A stretch of 64,000 nucleotides of DNA, taken from contig NZ_JAGQCY010000004.1 in NCBI RefSeq assembly GCF_024346455.1, positions 62,001 through 126,000 of the forward strand, read 5' to 3'. Below are positions 1 through 9,268 of the stretch, in pieces; the first letter of the stretch is position 1, and every line of letters begins with the position of its first letter. The notes under the pieces were generated by a model. That model did not search any database. It had not been told where the DNA came from and saw nothing but the letters and a program-made list of their open reading frames with translations. Source of the DNA: Cyanobium sp. Aljojuca 7A6. GTDB taxonomy: Bacteria > Cyanobacteriota > Cyanobacteriia > PCC-6307 > Cyanobiaceae. The position numbers were made by a program, and so were the translations under genes.

Positions 1-268
1 CGTGCAGATCGGCCCCCCTGAAGCTGGCCTGGCGGGCCGTGGCCCCAGCGAAGGAGCTGCCGGCCAGCTGCTGGCCACTGAAGTCCTTGCCGCTCTGGTT
101 GGTGAGGGTGTAATCGACCCGATCCTGGTTGTCAGCCCGGGCGCTGGGGGGGGCCAGCAGCAGCAGGACCAGCAGGAGTGGCAGGAGTCCCCCCCGGAGC
201 GCGTTGCCAAGCCGCCGCCTGGGGCTGCCCGCGGGCCGGGGGGCATCGGATCGGAAGGCCGTCGTCAT
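1..268 (-). CDS. Pentapeptide-repeat protein, secreted/lumenal (partial, runs off left edge)
   Basis: The frame begins at an ATG at 266-268 and leaves the window at base 1, so only about 89 residues are visible. They show a basic N-terminus, a leucine-rich hydrophobic stretch ending in ARA (a signal peptide), then a region with F and L every fifth residue (DFSGQQLAGSSFAGA, ASFRGADL), which is the A(D/N)LXX pentapeptide pattern that folds as a right-handed quadrilateral beta-helix. The start overlaps the folC stop by four bases (ATGA), so it is translationally coupled to folC. In cyanobacteria such secreted pentapeptide proteins are often in the thylakoid lumen; their biochemical role is mostly unknown. 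Confidence 0.8.
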   Translation of the reverse strand, partial: MTTAFRSDAPRPAGSPRRRLGNALRGGLLPLLLVLLLLAPPSARADNQDRVDYTLTNQSGKDFSGQQLAGSSFAGATARQASFRGADLH

Positions 269-1566
269 GGACCGTGGCTGCCGGGGACCTCCCCAGGCTG
301 GCCCAGCGCCGGGGCTTCGTCAGCCTGGGGCTTGTTGAGCAGCGGAAGGACAGCGCCCAGCAGGAACAGGGAGCCCGCCACCACCGGCACCGGGCCGGGG
401 GCCAGCAGGCTGTCCAGCCCGGCGGCCAGGCTGCCGGCCTCCTCGAGCTGGTCGGCGAGGCCGGGACAGGTGGCGGCCAGCTCCTGCCGCGTCCAGCTGG
501 CATGCTCCGGCACCGCCACCAGCACCGCCTGATCACCAGGGCGCAACAGCAGCTCCAGCATTGCCGCCCCCTCCTTGTGACGTTGGATGCCCAGTAGCCA
601 GCGGCGCGGCCCGCCATCGAGCCGGTCGAGTTCCCGGCGCAGGGCCGCCGCCGCCGGGGGGTTGTGGGCGCCATCGATCAGCAACTCGCGGCCCCGCCAG
701 CGGTGCCTCTCCAGCCGTCCGGCCCAGCGGGCCGCCGCCAGGCCGGTGCGGATCATCCCGTCGTCGAGGGGCCTGCCGGCCAGCGGACCGTCCGGGGCCG
801 TCAGGGCCCGGGCCATGGCCACCGCCACGGCCCCGTTGTGGCGCTGCAGCTCCCCGGCCAGACCCAGCGCCGGGCCGCCATCGGCCGGGGCGGGGAGGGG
901 ATCCAGCCACTCCAGGCTGGCGCCGCAACGCAGCGCTTCGGCCTCCAGCACCCGGCGGGCCTCCGGCTCCTGGGCGGCGCTGAAGGCCCGGCAGCCCGGC
1001 CCCATCACGGCGGCTTTTTCGGCGGCGATCGCCGCCAGGGTGTCGCCCAGGTGCTCGCGATGGTCGAGGCCGATGGCCCCGAAGCCGATCACCGGTCGGT
1101 GCGGATGCAGGGTGGTGGCATCAAGGCGGCCCCCCAGCCCCACCTCCAGCACCGCCAGCTCCACCCGCTCACGGGCGAAGCGGTCGAAGGCCGCGGCCGT
1201 GATCAGTTCGAAGGGGGTGAGCCTGTGGCGGCGGCCGAGGGGCTGCCAGCGGGCCAGGTCGTTGCGCAGGGTGGCGGCAGGGATCCAGGCGTCATCGATC
1301 GCGATCCGTTCGCACCAGCTCACCAGATGGGGGGAGCGGTAGGTGCCCACATGCACCTGGGCGGCCCGCAGGATGGCGTGCAGAAAGGTGCAGATCGAGC
1401 CCTTGCCGTTGGTGCCGGCCACCTGGGCCGCGGCGTAGCGCTGTTCCGGGTGTCCCCCGGCAGCCAGGGCGCGGCCCAGCCGCTCCAGGCCCAGGTCGAC
1501 ACCGCGGCGGGCGAAGGGTTCGAGCAGGTCGCCCAGGTCGACCGGGGGGGGCAGCGGGGACGGCAC
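265..1566 (-). CDS. folC: Folylpolyglutamate / dihydrofolate synthase FolC
   Basis: This is a Mur-ligase-family enzyme that adds glutamate to dihydropteroate or tetrahydrofolate using ATP. The 433-residue length is normal. The ATP-binding loop GTNGKGS is at residues 51-57, followed by a Mur-ligase-like central domain (EVGLGGRLDATT) and the C-terminal domain with DGAHNP. The start is a GTG at 1564-1566. It lies 11 bp downstream of argD and overlaps the next gene by ATGA, so argD-folC-pentapeptide gene form one minus-strand unit. Whether it has both dihydrofolate synthase and polyglutamylation activity cannot be told from sequence. Confidence 0.93.
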   Translation of the reverse strand: MPSPLPPPVDLGDLLEPFARRGVDLGLERLGRALAAGGHPEQRYAAAQVAGTNGKGSICTFLHAILRAAQVHVGTYRSPHLVSWCERIAIDDAWIPAATLRNDLARWQPLGRRHRLTPFELITAAAFDRFARERVELAVLEVGLGGRLDATTLHPHRPVIGFGAIGLDHREHLGDTLAAIAAEKAAVMGPGCRAFSAAQEPEARRVLEAEALRCGASLEWLDPLPAPADGGPALGLAGELQRHNGAVAVAMARALTAPDGPLAGRPLDDGMIRTGLAAARWAGRLERHRWRGRELLIDGAHNPPAAAALRRELDRLDGGPRRWLLGIQRHKEGAAMLELLLRPGDQAVLVAVPEHASWTRQELAATCPGLADQLEEAGSLAAGLDSLLAPGPVPVVAGSLFLLGAVLPLLNKPQADEAPALGQPGEVPGSHGP

Positions 1567-1577
1567 GGACGGACGGA

Positions 1578-2756
1578 TCAGGCCAGGCGGTGGAGAGCCT
1601 TCTCCAGGCGCTTCACCGCCTTGCGCAGCTGGCGGGGCTTGATCACCAGCGGCGGCACGAACCGGACCACCCCGGGCCCTGCCGGCACCAGCAGCAGGCC
1701 TTCCGCCATGGCCGCCTTGACGATCTCCGGGGCCGTGACCCCGCCCTCGCGCAGCACCAGGCCCCGCAGCAGACCCCAGCCGCGCTCGCCGGCCAGGGTA
1801 TCGGGATGGCGAGCCACCAGCTCCTGGAGCAACGACTGCAGCAAGGCACCGTTGGCGCTCACCTTCTCCAGCAGGCCGCGGCGTTCGATTTCCTCGATCA
1901 CCGTGAGGCCGGCGCGGCAGGCGAAGGGGTTGCCGCCGAAGGTGCTGGCGTGGTCGCCGGGGCGGAAGTGGTCGACCGCGGCCTTCACCGCCAGGGCGCC
2001 GATGGGGATGCCGCCGCCCAGGCCCTTGGCCATGGTCAGGGCGTCAGGCTCCACCCCCAGCTGTTCGTAGCCCCACCAGCGGCCGCTGCGGCCAACGCCG
2101 ATCTGCACCTCGTCGAAGATCAGCAGAATCTGGTGGGCGTCGCAGAGCTCGCGCACCCGCCGGAAGAAGGCCGGATCGCCGGGGTTGACCCCGCCCTCCC
2201 CCTGGAGGGGTTCGAGCAGCACCGCTGCCACCCGGGGACCCTCGGCTTCACAGGCGGCCAGCAGCGCTTCGAAGCCGGTGATGTCGTTGTAGGGGAAGTA
2301 GCGGAAGCCCGCAACCATGGGCTCGAAGCCCTGGTGGTACTTGGGCTGGCCCGTGGCGGTCACCGCCGCCAGGGTGCGGCCGTGGAAGCTGGCCTGGGCG
2401 GTGAGGATCAGGGGCTCGGCGATGCCGCGCACCAGATGGCCATGCTTGCGGGCCAGCTTGATGGCGGCCTCGTTGGCTTCGGCGCCGGAATTGCAGAAGA
2501 AGACCCGGTCGGTGCAGCTGCGGGCGGCGATCGCCGCGGCCAGCGCCTCCTGCTCCGGGATCCGGTAGAGGTTGGAGACGTGCTGGAGCCGGCCCAGCTG
2601 CCGGCAGAGCCGCCGCTGCAGCACCGGATCACTGTGGCCCAGGGTGCAGACGGCGATGCCGGCCACCATGTCGAGGTAGCGCCGGCCCTGCTGATCCCAC
2701 ACCCAGACCCCACGACCCCGCTTCAGCTCCAGGGGGTAACGGGCGTAGGTGTCCAT
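1578..2756 (-). CDS. argD: Acetylornithine aminotransferase ArgD
   Basis: PLP-dependent class III aminotransferase of arginine biosynthesis (N-acetylglutamate semialdehyde to N-acetylornithine). The 392-residue protein shows the cofactor-binding segment NSGAEANEAAIKLARKH (about 89-105), the PLP-contacting IFDEVQ (D215) and the Schiff-base lysine in TMAKGLGGG (K244). The frame stays open upstream into the tRNA-Leu gene, so the start is set at the ATG at 2754-2756, which gives the family N-terminus MDTYARYPLELKRG and leaves only a short spacer to the tRNA. Ornithine aminotransferase is a close relative, but the short length and context with folC fit ArgD. Confidence 0.93.
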   Translation of the reverse strand: MDTYARYPLELKRGRGVWVWDQQGRRYLDMVAGIAVCTLGHSDPVLQRRLCRQLGRLQHVSNLYRIPEQEALAAAIAARSCTDRVFFCNSGAEANEAAIKLARKHGHLVRGIAEPLILTAQASFHGRTLAAVTATGQPKYHQGFEPMVAGFRYFPYNDITGFEALLAACEAEGPRVAAVLLEPLQGEGGVNPGDPAFFRRVRELCDAHQILLIFDEVQIGVGRSGRWWGYEQLGVEPDALTMAKGLGGGIPIGALAVKAAVDHFRPGDHASTFGGNPFACRAGLTVIEEIERRGLLEKVSANGALLQSLLQELVARHPDTLAGERGWGLLRGLVLREGGVTAPEIVKAAMAEGLLLVPAGPGVVRFVPPLVIKPRQLRKAVKRLEKALHRLA

Positions 2757-2767
2757 CACCGGTTCGA

Positions 2768-2849
2768 TGGGAGCGGTGGGACTCGAACCCACATGCCCGA
2801 AGGCGCTCGATTTTGAGTCGAGTCCGTCTACCAATTCCGGCACGCTCCC
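2768..2849 (-). tRNA. tRNA-Leu (anticodon CAA)
   Basis: An 82-nt cloverleaf with acceptor pairing GGGAGCG/CGCTCCC, a 5-bp anticodon stem CTCGA/TCGAG around loop CTCAAAA (anticodon CAA, reads UUG), a long class II variable arm and a T-arm with GGTTCGAGTCC. The CCA end is not encoded. It lies between murA and argD on the same strand and may be processed from their transcript. Confidence 0.95.
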
Positions 2850-2879
2850 GAAGGGAGGACTCTAGGTCGCGACCGCTGG

Positions 2880-4187
2880 CTAGGCAGAGACAGAGGGCAG
2901 CCTGCGGATCGAAGCGCCGGCGGCGTTGAGTTTGCCCTCCAGATCGGCGTAGCCCCGGTCGAGGTATTCCAGGCCCCGCACGGTGGTGATGCCGTCGGCG
3001 GCGAGGCCCGCCAGCACCATGGCGGCGGAGGCGCGCAGGTCGGTGCCATGCACCGGGGCGCCGCTGAGGCGGGCCACCCCCTCGACGCAGGCGGTGTTGC
3101 CCTGCATGCGGATCGACGCCCCCATGCGCTGCAGTTCGGCCACGTGCTGGAGACGGTTCTCGAAGATGTTCTCCACCACCATGCTGGTGCCCTCGGCGGT
3201 GGCCAGCAGGGCCATGAACGGGGCCTGCAGGTCGGTGGGGAAGCCGGGGAAGGGTTGGGTGCGCAGATCCACCGCCCGCACCTTGCCGGCGGTGAGGATC
3301 AGGCCCTGGCCGTCGGCTTCGATGTGGCAGCCGGCCTCCTCGAGTTTGGTGATCACGGCACCGAGGTGCTCGGGCAGGGCAGGGAAGACCCGCAGCCGGG
3401 AGCGGGTGATGGCGCCGGCCAGCAGGAACGTGCCCGCCTCGATGCGGTCGGGGATGACGGCGTAGTCGGCCCCATGCAGCCGCTCGACGCCGACGATGGT
3501 GATGGTGGGGGTGCCGGCGCCGCGCACTTTGGCCCCCATGGCCAGCAGCAGGCGGGCCAGATCGATCACCTCCGGCTCCTGGGCGGCGTTGTCGATCACC
3601 GTCTCGCCGTCGGCGAGGGCCGCCGCCATCATCAGGGTTTCGGTGGCGCCGACGCTGGGGCAATCGAGGTGGATGTGGCCGCCGGTGAGACGGCGCTGGC
3701 GGCCGGGCACCACGGCGGTGACCACACCGTGCTCGATGGTGACCTGGGCACCGAGGGCCTTCAGTCCCTTGACGTGCTCCACCACGGGCCGGGTGCCGAT
3801 CTGGCAACCACCGGGCAGGGGCACCTGGGCCATGCCCATGCGGGCCAGCAGGGGGCCGATGCAGAAGAAGCTGGCCCGCAGGCTGTTGACCAGCTCATAG
3901 GGCGGGGCGGCGGTGGTGATGTGGTCACCGTGCAGCACGATCGCGTCGCCCCCCCGCTGCACCCGCACCCCCAGGGCGGCAAGGATCTCCCCCATCGCCG
4001 TGATGTCGGTGAGGGGGGGGACATTGCTGAGCCGCAGCCCGTCTTCGGTGAGCAGGCAGGCGGCCATCAGCACCAGGGCCGAATTCTTGGCGCCGCTGAC
4101 CCTCAGTTCGCCATCCAGTCGCCGTCCACCACTGATCTCCAGCCTGGTGCCGGCGATGGCCTTGACAGGCATGGGGGATACGGTCAT
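2880..4187 (-). CDS. murA: UDP-N-acetylglucosamine 1-carboxyvinyltransferase MurA
   Basis: First committed step of peptidoglycan synthesis: transfers enolpyruvate from PEP to UDP-GlcNAc in the cytoplasm. The protein has the inside-out alpha/beta repeat architecture, the N-terminal GAKNSAL motif (K34, N35) and the catalytic loop [10 protein letters not shown] with the reactive cysteine (C128) that fosfomycin alkylates, so it should be fosfomycin-sensitive in principle. I set the start at the ATG at 4185-4187 (435 aa) because the family N-terminus begins shortly after it; another in-frame ATG at 4218-4220 would add 11 residues. Upstream lies a 175-bp spacer before the divergent tRNA-Leu. Confidence 0.94.
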   Translation of the reverse strand: MTVSPMPVKAIAGTRLEISGGRRLDGELRVSGAKNSALVLMAACLLTEDGLRLSNVPPLTDITAMGEILAALGVRVQRGGDAIVLHGDHITTAAPPYELVNSLRASFFCIGPLLARMGMAQVPLPGGCQIGTRPVVEHVKGLKALGAQVTIEHGVVTAVVPGRQRRLTGGHIHLDCPSVGATETLMMAAALADGETVIDNAAQEPEVIDLARLLLAMGAKVRGAGTPTITIVGVERLHGADYAVIPDRIEAGTFLLAGAITRSRLRVFPALPEHLGAVITKLEEAGCHIEADGQGLILTAGKVRAVDLRTQPFPGFPTDLQAPFMALLATAEGTSMVVENIFENRLQHVAELQRMGASIRMQGNTACVEGVARLSGAPVHGTDLRASAAMVLAGLAADGITTVRGLEYLDRGYADLEGKLNAAGASIRRLPSVSA

Positions 4188-4395
4188 GGACAGGAGTCCT
4201 GGTATCAATTTCTGGGGCATCTTGACAACGATTGATCCCGTCGTCTAGGGGGTCGCCGCTCAAACTGTCTTGTTTTCCGAAGCCTCTCAGGCGGTGTTCC
4301 TCCCGGGCTGCGGCTGGACGGTCGGATGGGGTGTCCCCCACCGGTGATGATTTATGCTCCCTGGAGCGCCGCGGTTTCCGTGGCGGCTGACGCCC

Positions 4396-4479
4396 GCGGA
4401 TGTGGCGGAATTGGTAGACGCGCTAGTTTCAGGTACTAGTGGCAGCAATGTCGTGGGAGTTCAAGTCTCCCCATCCGCA
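4396..4479 (+). tRNA. tRNA-Leu (anticodon CAG)
   Basis: An 84-nt class II tRNA. Acceptor arms GCGGATG/CATCCGC pair, the anticodon stem CTAGT/ACTAG encloses loop TTCAGGT (anticodon CAG, reads CUG), and the T-arm GGGAGTTCAAGTCTCCC is intact. CCA is not encoded. CUG is by far the commonest leucine codon in this window, so this should be a heavily used tRNA. It is divergent from murA and 10 bp upstream of the next small gene. Confidence 0.96.
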
Positions 4480-4489
4480 TGATCACTCC

Positions 4490-4738
4490 ATGATTGTCCT
4501 TAAGATCACCAACGCCTCCGATGTCGTCGCAGCGAACATCGGCAAATTTCTGGAGCGACTCACTCCGGACGGCTACGACCAGACCAAGGTGGAGGACATC
4601 GTGATCGACCGCCTGGTCGCCAACCTCAAGGCCGAGGGCATCCGCGGCGAGGTGGCGGCCTTCAAGGGTCTCGATCTCAACGACGACGACCTGGTCATCC
4701 ACGACCACCTCAAGCTCCGGCGCCGCAAGACGATCTGA
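4490..4738 (+). CDS. Conserved small cyanobacterial protein (82 aa), function unknown
   Basis: The open frame runs back into the tRNA, so the start is placed at the ATG at 4490 giving MIVLKITNASDVVAAN. The product is acidic in the middle with a basic tail (LKLRRRKTI), has no membrane segment or signal, and is predicted cytoplasmic. I recall the same arrangement (tRNA-Leu, this small gene, spoU) from other picocyanobacteria, which argues that it is real. No motif points to an activity. Its stop codon overlaps a possible CTG start of the following methyltransferase gene. Confidence 0.75.
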   Translation: MIVLKITNASDVVAANIGKFLERLTPDGYDQTKVEDIVIDRLVANLKAEGIRGEVAAFKGLDLNDDDLVIHDHLKLRRRKTI

Positions 4739-4824
4739 CGCCGACGGGCCCCTCCCCTGACCTCAACGGCCCGCACCCTGGCGGCGATCCGATTCGCAGT
4801 GTCCGCAATCCCCTCATCCAGGCG

Positions 4825-5601
4825 GTGCGGCGTCTGCACCGCTCCAGTGGGCGGCTGGAGCAGGGCCTCCTGCTCCTGGAGGGAACCCACCTGCTCCAGG
4901 AAGCCCTCGGGCTTGGCCTGCGACCCGACCTGGTGCTGGCCACACCCGACTGGCAGGAACGCCATGGCGCCCTGTTGGCGCGGCTGCCGGACGCTGGCCG
5001 GCTCCGGACCGCCAGCCCCGAGGTCCTGGCCGCCGCCGCCACCACCGGCCACCCCGACGGGGTGCTGCTGACCCTGGCGATGGCCCAGCTGCCTGCCCCC
5101 GCAGCGGGCGCCTCGGCGCCGGGCTTCGTGCTCGCCCTGGACCGGATCCAGGATCCGGGCAACCTGGGTACCCTGCTGCGCACGGCGCTGGCGGCGGGGG
5201 TGGAGCGGGTGTGGCTGGGGGAGGGGGCCGATGCGCTGCAGCCGAAGGTGCTGCGGGCCTCCAGCGGCGCGGCCCTGGCCCTGCCGATCGAGCGGATGCC
5301 AGCCCCTGACCTGGAGGCCCGGCTGGTCGAAGCGCAGTCCCGCGGCGTGCAGTTGGTGGCGGCGATGGTGCCCGGGGAGGCGGGGGCGGTGCAGGCCTAC
5401 TGGGAGCTGGACTGGTGCCGGCCCACGGCCCTGCTGCTCGGGAACGAGGGGGCCGGGCTGGCGCCTGAGCTGGCCCGGCTGGCCGACCAGTGGGTGACGG
5501 TCCCCCACAGCCGCGCCGTGGATTCGCTCAATGTGGCGGCCGCGGCCGCCCTGCTGCTGCTGGAGCGGACCCGCCAGGCCCACGGGCGGCCCGCGCCCTG
5601 A
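4825..5601 (+). CDS. TrmH/SpoU-family RNA 2'-O-ribose methyltransferase
   Basis: A SPOUT-fold (knotted) methyltransferase that uses S-adenosylmethionine to methylate a ribose 2'-OH in rRNA or tRNA. The three family motifs are clear: motif 1 LDRIQDPGNLGTLLRTA, motif 2 LLLGNEGAGL and motif 3 VPHSRAVDSLNVAAAAA. The given start is a GTG, but codons just upstream in the same frame encode IRSVRNPLIQAV, which matches the usual beginning of the substrate-binding domain (I.S..NP.v). The frame is open back to 4501 with no ATG, GTG or TTG before 4825, so the true start may be a rare codon (CTG at 4735 or an ATT). The target nucleotide cannot be assigned. Confidence 0.88.
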   Translation: MRRLHRSSGRLEQGLLLLEGTHLLQEALGLGLRPDLVLATPDWQERHGALLARLPDAGRLRTASPEVLAAAATTGHPDGVLLTLAMAQLPAPAAGASAPGFVLALDRIQDPGNLGTLLRTALAAGVERVWLGEGADALQPKVLRASSGAALALPIERMPAPDLEARLVEAQSRGVQLVAAMVPGEAGAVQAYWELDWCRPTALLLGNEGAGLAPELARLADQWVTVPHSRAVDSLNVAAAAALLLLERTRQAHGRPAP

Positions 5602-5610
5602 CAGGGGAGA

Positions 5611-7110
5611 ATGCCGCTACCCATGCAGCCCCGTCCGGTGACCGCAGCACCCGCCACTCCCCCCTCCGGCTTCGATTTCGACGTGATCGTGATCGGTGCC
5701 GGTTATGGCGGTTTCGATGCTGCCAAACATGGGGCCGACCACGGACTGAAGGTGGCGATCGTGGAATCCCGCGACATGGGCGGCACCTGTGTCAACCGGG
5801 GCTGTGTGCCTTCCAAGGCCCTGCTGGCGGCCAGTGGCCGGGTGCGGGAACTGGGCGACGCCGAGCACCTCAAGGGCTTCGGCATCCATGCGGCGCCGGT
5901 GCGCTTCGAGCGCCAGAAGATCGCCGACCACGCCGCCCAGCTGGTGGCCACGATCCGCACCAATCTCACCAAGACGCTGGAACGCTCCGGCACCACGATT
6001 CTGCGGGGCAAGGGACGCCTCGACGGGCCCCAGCGGGTGGCGGTGCGCGAGGCCAGCGGCGTGGAACGCGTCTATGCGGCCCGCGAGGTGATCATCGCCA
6101 CCGGCTCCGATCCCTTCGTGCCGCCCGGCATCGAGACCGACGGCCGCACCGTGTTCACCAGTGACGAGGCCATCAACCTGGAGTGGCTGCCCCGCTGGAT
6201 CACGATCATCGGCAGCGGCTACATCGGCCTGGAGTTCGCCGACGTCTACACGGCCCTCGGCTGCGAAGTCACCATGATCGAGGCCCTCGATCGGGTGATG
6301 CCCACCTTTGATCCGGACATCGCCAAGATCGCCGCCCGCCATCTGATCGATGGCCGCGACATCGACGCCCGCTCCGGCGTGCTCGCCAGCCGGATCACCC
6401 CCGGCTGCCCGGTGAAAATCGAGCTGGTGGACATGGCCAGCCGCGAGCCGGTGGAAACTCTGGAGGTGGATGCGGTGCTGGTGGCCACCGGCCGGGTGCC
6501 GGTGAGCAAGGATCTCAACCTGGCCAGCGTCGGCGTGGAGACCAACCGGGGCTTCATCCCCGTGGACGACGGCCTGCGGGTGCTCTCCGGCGGTGAGCCG
6601 GTGCCCCACCTGTGGGCCGTCGGCGACGTGACCGGAAAAATGATGCTGGCCCACACCGCTGCCGCCCAGGGCACGGTGGCGATCGAGAACATCCTCGGCC
6701 ACGCCCGCCGCATCGACTACCGCTCGATCCCCGCGGCCACCTTCACCCATCCGGAGATCAGTTCGGTGGGGCTCTCGGAAGCGGACGCCAAGGAGCTGGC
6801 GGAGGCCGAAGGCTTTGCCCTGGGCAGCGTGCGCAGCTATTTCAAGGCCAACTCCAAGGCCCTGGCTGAACTGGAAAGCGATGGGCTGCTGAAGCTCCTG
6901 TACCGCAAGGACACCGGCGAAGTGCTGGGGGCGCACATCTATGGCCTGCATGCGGCCGACCTGATCCAGGAGATCGCCAACGCGGTGGCCCGGCGCCAGG
7001 GGGTGCGGCAGCTGGCCAGCGAGGTGCACACCCATCCCACCCTCAGCGAGGTGGTGGAAGTGGCCTACAAACAGGCCGCCGCCAGCCTGGCCACGGCGGT
7101 GGGTGCCTGA
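5611..7110 (+). CDS. lpd: Dihydrolipoyl dehydrogenase (E3)
   Basis: FAD-dependent disulfide oxidoreductase that reoxidises dihydrolipoyl groups of pyruvate dehydrogenase and related complexes, reducing NAD+. Visible: FAD-binding [17 protein letters not shown], the redox pair C60/C65 in [14 protein letters not shown], the NAD-binding [12 protein letters not shown], and the C-terminal interface motif HTHPTLSEV carrying the catalytic His. Length (499 aa) fits. The start may be ATG 5611 or ATG 5623; a purine-rich GGGGAGA sits immediately before the first, so neither has ideal spacing. The E2 partner is encoded at 44.3 kb in this window. trpC starts directly downstream. Confidence 0.94.
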   Translation: MPLPMQPRPVTAAPATPPSGFDFDVIVIGAGYGGFDAAKHGADHGLKVAIVESRDMGGTCVNRGCVPSKALLAASGRVRELGDAEHLKGFGIHAAPVRFERQKIADHAAQLVATIRTNLTKTLERSGTTILRGKGRLDGPQRVAVREASGVERVYAAREVIIATGSDPFVPPGIETDGRTVFTSDEAINLEWLPRWITIIGSGYIGLEFADVYTALGCEVTMIEALDRVMPTFDPDIAKIAARHLIDGRDIDARSGVLASRITPGCPVKIELVDMASREPVETLEVDAVLVATGRVPVSKDLNLASVGVETNRGFIPVDDGLRVLSGGEPVPHLWAVGDVTGKMMLAHTAAAQGTVAIENILGHARRIDYRSIPAATFTHPEISSVGLSEADAKELAEAEGFALGSVRSYFKANSKALAELESDGLLKLLYRKDTGEVLGAHIYGLHAADLIQEIANAVARRQGVRQLASEVHTHPTLSEVVEVAYKQAAASLATAVGA

Positions 7111-7111
7111 G

Positions 7112-7996
7112 ATGGAGATCCGACGCCGGCCCCCCAACCCTTCGGTCCGGGTGGCCCACCTGGAATTCGGCACCCCCCATCCTGAGCAGAGCCCCCGCCA
7201 CATTCTTGAGGAGATCGTCTGGGAAAAGGACAGGGAGGTGACAGCGGCTCGCGAGCGGGTCAGCCTGGACACGCTGAAGCAACAGATCGCGGAACTGCCC
7301 CCCAGCCTGGATTTCTGCGCAGCCCTGCGGGCCAGCTGCCGCAAACCGGCAGTGATCGCTGAGATCAAGAAGGCCAGCCCCAGCAAGGGGGTGATCCGGG
7401 AGGATTTCGACCCCGTCGCCATCGCCAGGGGCTACCGGGACGGTGGCGCCAGCTGCCTGTCGGTGCTGACCGACAAGCGCTTCTTCCAGGGGGGCTTCGA
7501 TGTCCTGGTGGCCGTGCGCGACGCGGTGGCGCTGCCCCTGCTCTGCAAGGACTTCATCCTCAGCCCCTACCAGCTGTTCCAGGCCCGGGCCGCCGGGGCC
7601 GACGCGGCCCTGTTGATCGCGGCGATTCTCACCGACCAGGATCTGGCCTACCTGCTCAAGGTGGCCAGGGGCCTGGGGCTGGCGGTGCTGGTGGAGGTGC
7701 ACGACGCCACAGAGATGGAGCGGGTGCTGCAGCTGGAGGGCGTCAACCTGATCGGCATCAACAACCGCGATCTGGCCAGCTTCACGGTGGATCTGGCCAC
7801 CACCGAACAACTCATGGAACGCTTCGGCGAGCAGGTGCGTGCCTGTGGTGCCCTGCTGGTGAGCGAATCGGGCCTGTTCAGCCGCGCCGACCTCGACCGG
7901 GCCGTCGGTGCCGGTGCCGATGCGGTGCTGGTGGGAGAGGCCCTGATGCGGCAGGAGAACGTGACGGCGGCCCTGGAGACTCTGATCGGGGGCTGA
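7112..7996 (+). CDS. trpC: Indole-3-glycerol phosphate synthase TrpC
   Basis: Tryptophan biosynthesis: closes the indole ring of CdRP to give indole-3-glycerol phosphate. The (beta/alpha)8 barrel signatures are all present: [10 protein letters not shown] (catalytic Lys), [26 protein letters not shown] (second Lys), [14 protein letters not shown] and LVSESG with the phosphate-binding end [12 protein letters not shown]. Cyanobacterial TrpC proteins carry an N-terminal extension like the [10 protein letters not shown] seen here. A GTG at 7103 would add three residues and overlap lpd; I prefer the ATG at 7112. The gene ends 20 bp from the convergent ppk2. Confidence 0.95.
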   Translation: MEIRRRPPNPSVRVAHLEFGTPHPEQSPRHILEEIVWEKDREVTAARERVSLDTLKQQIAELPPSLDFCAALRASCRKPAVIAEIKKASPSKGVIREDFDPVAIARGYRDGGASCLSVLTDKRFFQGGFDVLVAVRDAVALPLLCKDFILSPYQLFQARAAGADAALLIAAILTDQDLAYLLKVARGLGLAVLVEVHDATEMERVLQLEGVNLIGINNRDLASFTVDLATTEQLMERFGEQVRACGALLVSESGLFSRADLDRAVGAGADAVLVGEALMRQENVTAALETLIGG

Positions 7997-8015
7997 GCCA
8001 GGCGCGCAGCAGGGA

Positions 8016-8918
8016 TCACTCCTTCTCCAGCAGGGCCCTGGCGGCATCGAGCTGGGTGCGGGCGTCCGGGCTCACTTCTGGGTAATGGAGGTGCAGGGAA
8101 TCGAGGGTTTCGATGATGGCGGCCGCCACGGCCATACGGGTGAACCACTTGTTGTCAGCCGGCACCACATACCAGGGGGCATGACGGCTGGAGGTGTGCC
8201 GGATGGTTTCGGTGTAAGCGTCCATGTAGTCCTCCCAGAAAGCCCGTTCCTTGATGTCGTTGGCGGAAAACTTCCAGTTCTTTTCCGGACGGTCGAGGCG
8301 TGCGAGAAAACGCTTGCGCTGCTCCTTCTTGGAGACGTTCAGAAAGAACTTTCGGACGATGATTCCATTGTTGCTCAGGTACTCTTCGTAATTTCTGATG
8401 TCGCGAAAGCGCTCTTTCCAGATGTCCTTCGTGATGCGATCGGGCGGAAGTGTCTGCCTGGTCAGCATCTCGGGATGGACTCGAACCACCAAGGTTTCCT
8501 CGTAATAGCTGCGGTTGAAGATGCCGATCCGCCCCCTTTCCGGCAGGGCATTGTTGGATCGCCAGAGAAAATCATGGTCCAGATCCACTGAGGAGGGCGC
8601 CTTGAAGGAGCTCACCTGGCATCCCTGGGGATTGACGCCACTCATCACGTGCTTGATGGTGCCGTCCTTGCCGGCCGCATCCATCGCCTGGAAGATCAAC
8701 AGCAGAGCATAGCGATCCTGGGCATAGAGCAGATCCTGGAAGTCCGCCAGCATCTGCACCCCCATCGTCAAGGCTTCCTGGGCCCGGTCCTTGTCTTTTT
8801 TGTCGAGATGCAGTGTGTCGCCAGGATCAAAATCCTTCAGCTGAAAACCGTCTCCATCCTCAATCCGGAAAGGTTTGGAGAAACTTCTGGCCCGCTCCAG
8901 GAAGTCCTTCTTGTCCAC
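8016..8918 (-). CDS. Polyphosphate kinase 2 family protein (PPK2)
   Basis: PPK2 enzymes move phosphate between polyphosphate and nucleotides, usually making NDP/NTP from NMP/NDP. The Walker A-like [16 protein letters not shown], the PPK2 signature FNRSYYEE and the lid region ([32 protein letters not shown]) are intact; about 300 residues is the usual single-domain length. I chose the GTG at 8916-8918 because AAGGGG lies 8 nt upstream; a GTG at 8945 would add nine residues. One 60-base row inside the gene is only 40% GC, against 77% in a row of neighbouring trpC, which suggests transfer. It is divergent from the V-ATPase operon. Substrate class (AMP, ADP or both) is not decided here. Confidence 0.9.
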   Translation of the reverse strand: MDKKDFLERARSFSKPFRIEDGDGFQLKDFDPGDTLHLDKKDKDRAQEALTMGVQMLADFQDLLYAQDRYALLLIFQAMDAAGKDGTIKHVMSGVNPQGCQVSSFKAPSSVDLDHDFLWRSNNALPERGRIGIFNRSYYEETLVVRVHPEMLTRQTLPPDRITKDIWKERFRDIRNYEEYLSNNGIIVRKFFLNVSKKEQRKRFLARLDRPEKNWKFSANDIKERAFWEDYMDAYTETIRHTSSRHAPWYVVPADNKWFTRMAVAAAIIETLDSLHLHYPEVSPDARTQLDAARALLEKE

Positions 8919-8945
8919 GCGTCTTTCCCCTTGAAGATCTTCCAC

Positions 8946-9268
8946 TGATAGGTCGGCCCGCTGCGGCGACGGGGGCCATCAGCATCATTCGTAAAACGAG
9001 GCAACCTGACTTGGCTGAATGCCGAGGATCAGAGGGCGTCGAAGCGCCAATCGAACGCGTACAAAGAGATCTAGCTCGACGAAGCCTTGTGCCTACTTTA
9101 GCCACACCCTCTGGTACGGACCAACATGTCATAAAACTTATGAACATGGACTTTCCTCTGTCCTTGACTACAGTGACAGGGGAGAACAATCCGGCTTCAC
9201 GACGATCCTCCCTCAGCAGGTTCTGGCATTCCTTCGGCACCGGTCCTGATCCTCTGATCGCTCTTCCC
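8946..9268. promoter_or_regulatory. Divergent upstream region between ppk2 and the V-ATPase operon
   Basis: About 320 bp separate the two divergent genes. The stretch is AT-richer than its surroundings and contains an imperfect palindrome (9125-9148). No reading frame in it has family support, though the frame of the B subunit is open upstream with ATGs at 9140 and 9146. It presumably carries the promoters for ppk2 and the ATPase operon, but no consensus -35/-10 pair with proper spacing could be identified by eye. Confidence 0.4.
9125..9148. repeat. Imperfect inverted repeat in V-ATPase upstream region
   Basis: The arms CATGTCATAA and CTTATGAACATG are reverse complements apart from one extra base, separated by AA. 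A dyad of this size in an otherwise unstructured promoter region could be an operator or an mRNA hairpin. No matching regulator gene is adjacent, so this is a weak call. Confidence 0.35.

Noticed and set aside
9161-9192. Sigma-70 promoter with TTGACT near 9164
   Set aside because: No acceptable -10 hexamer at 16-18 bp; the candidate CAATCC is too weak.
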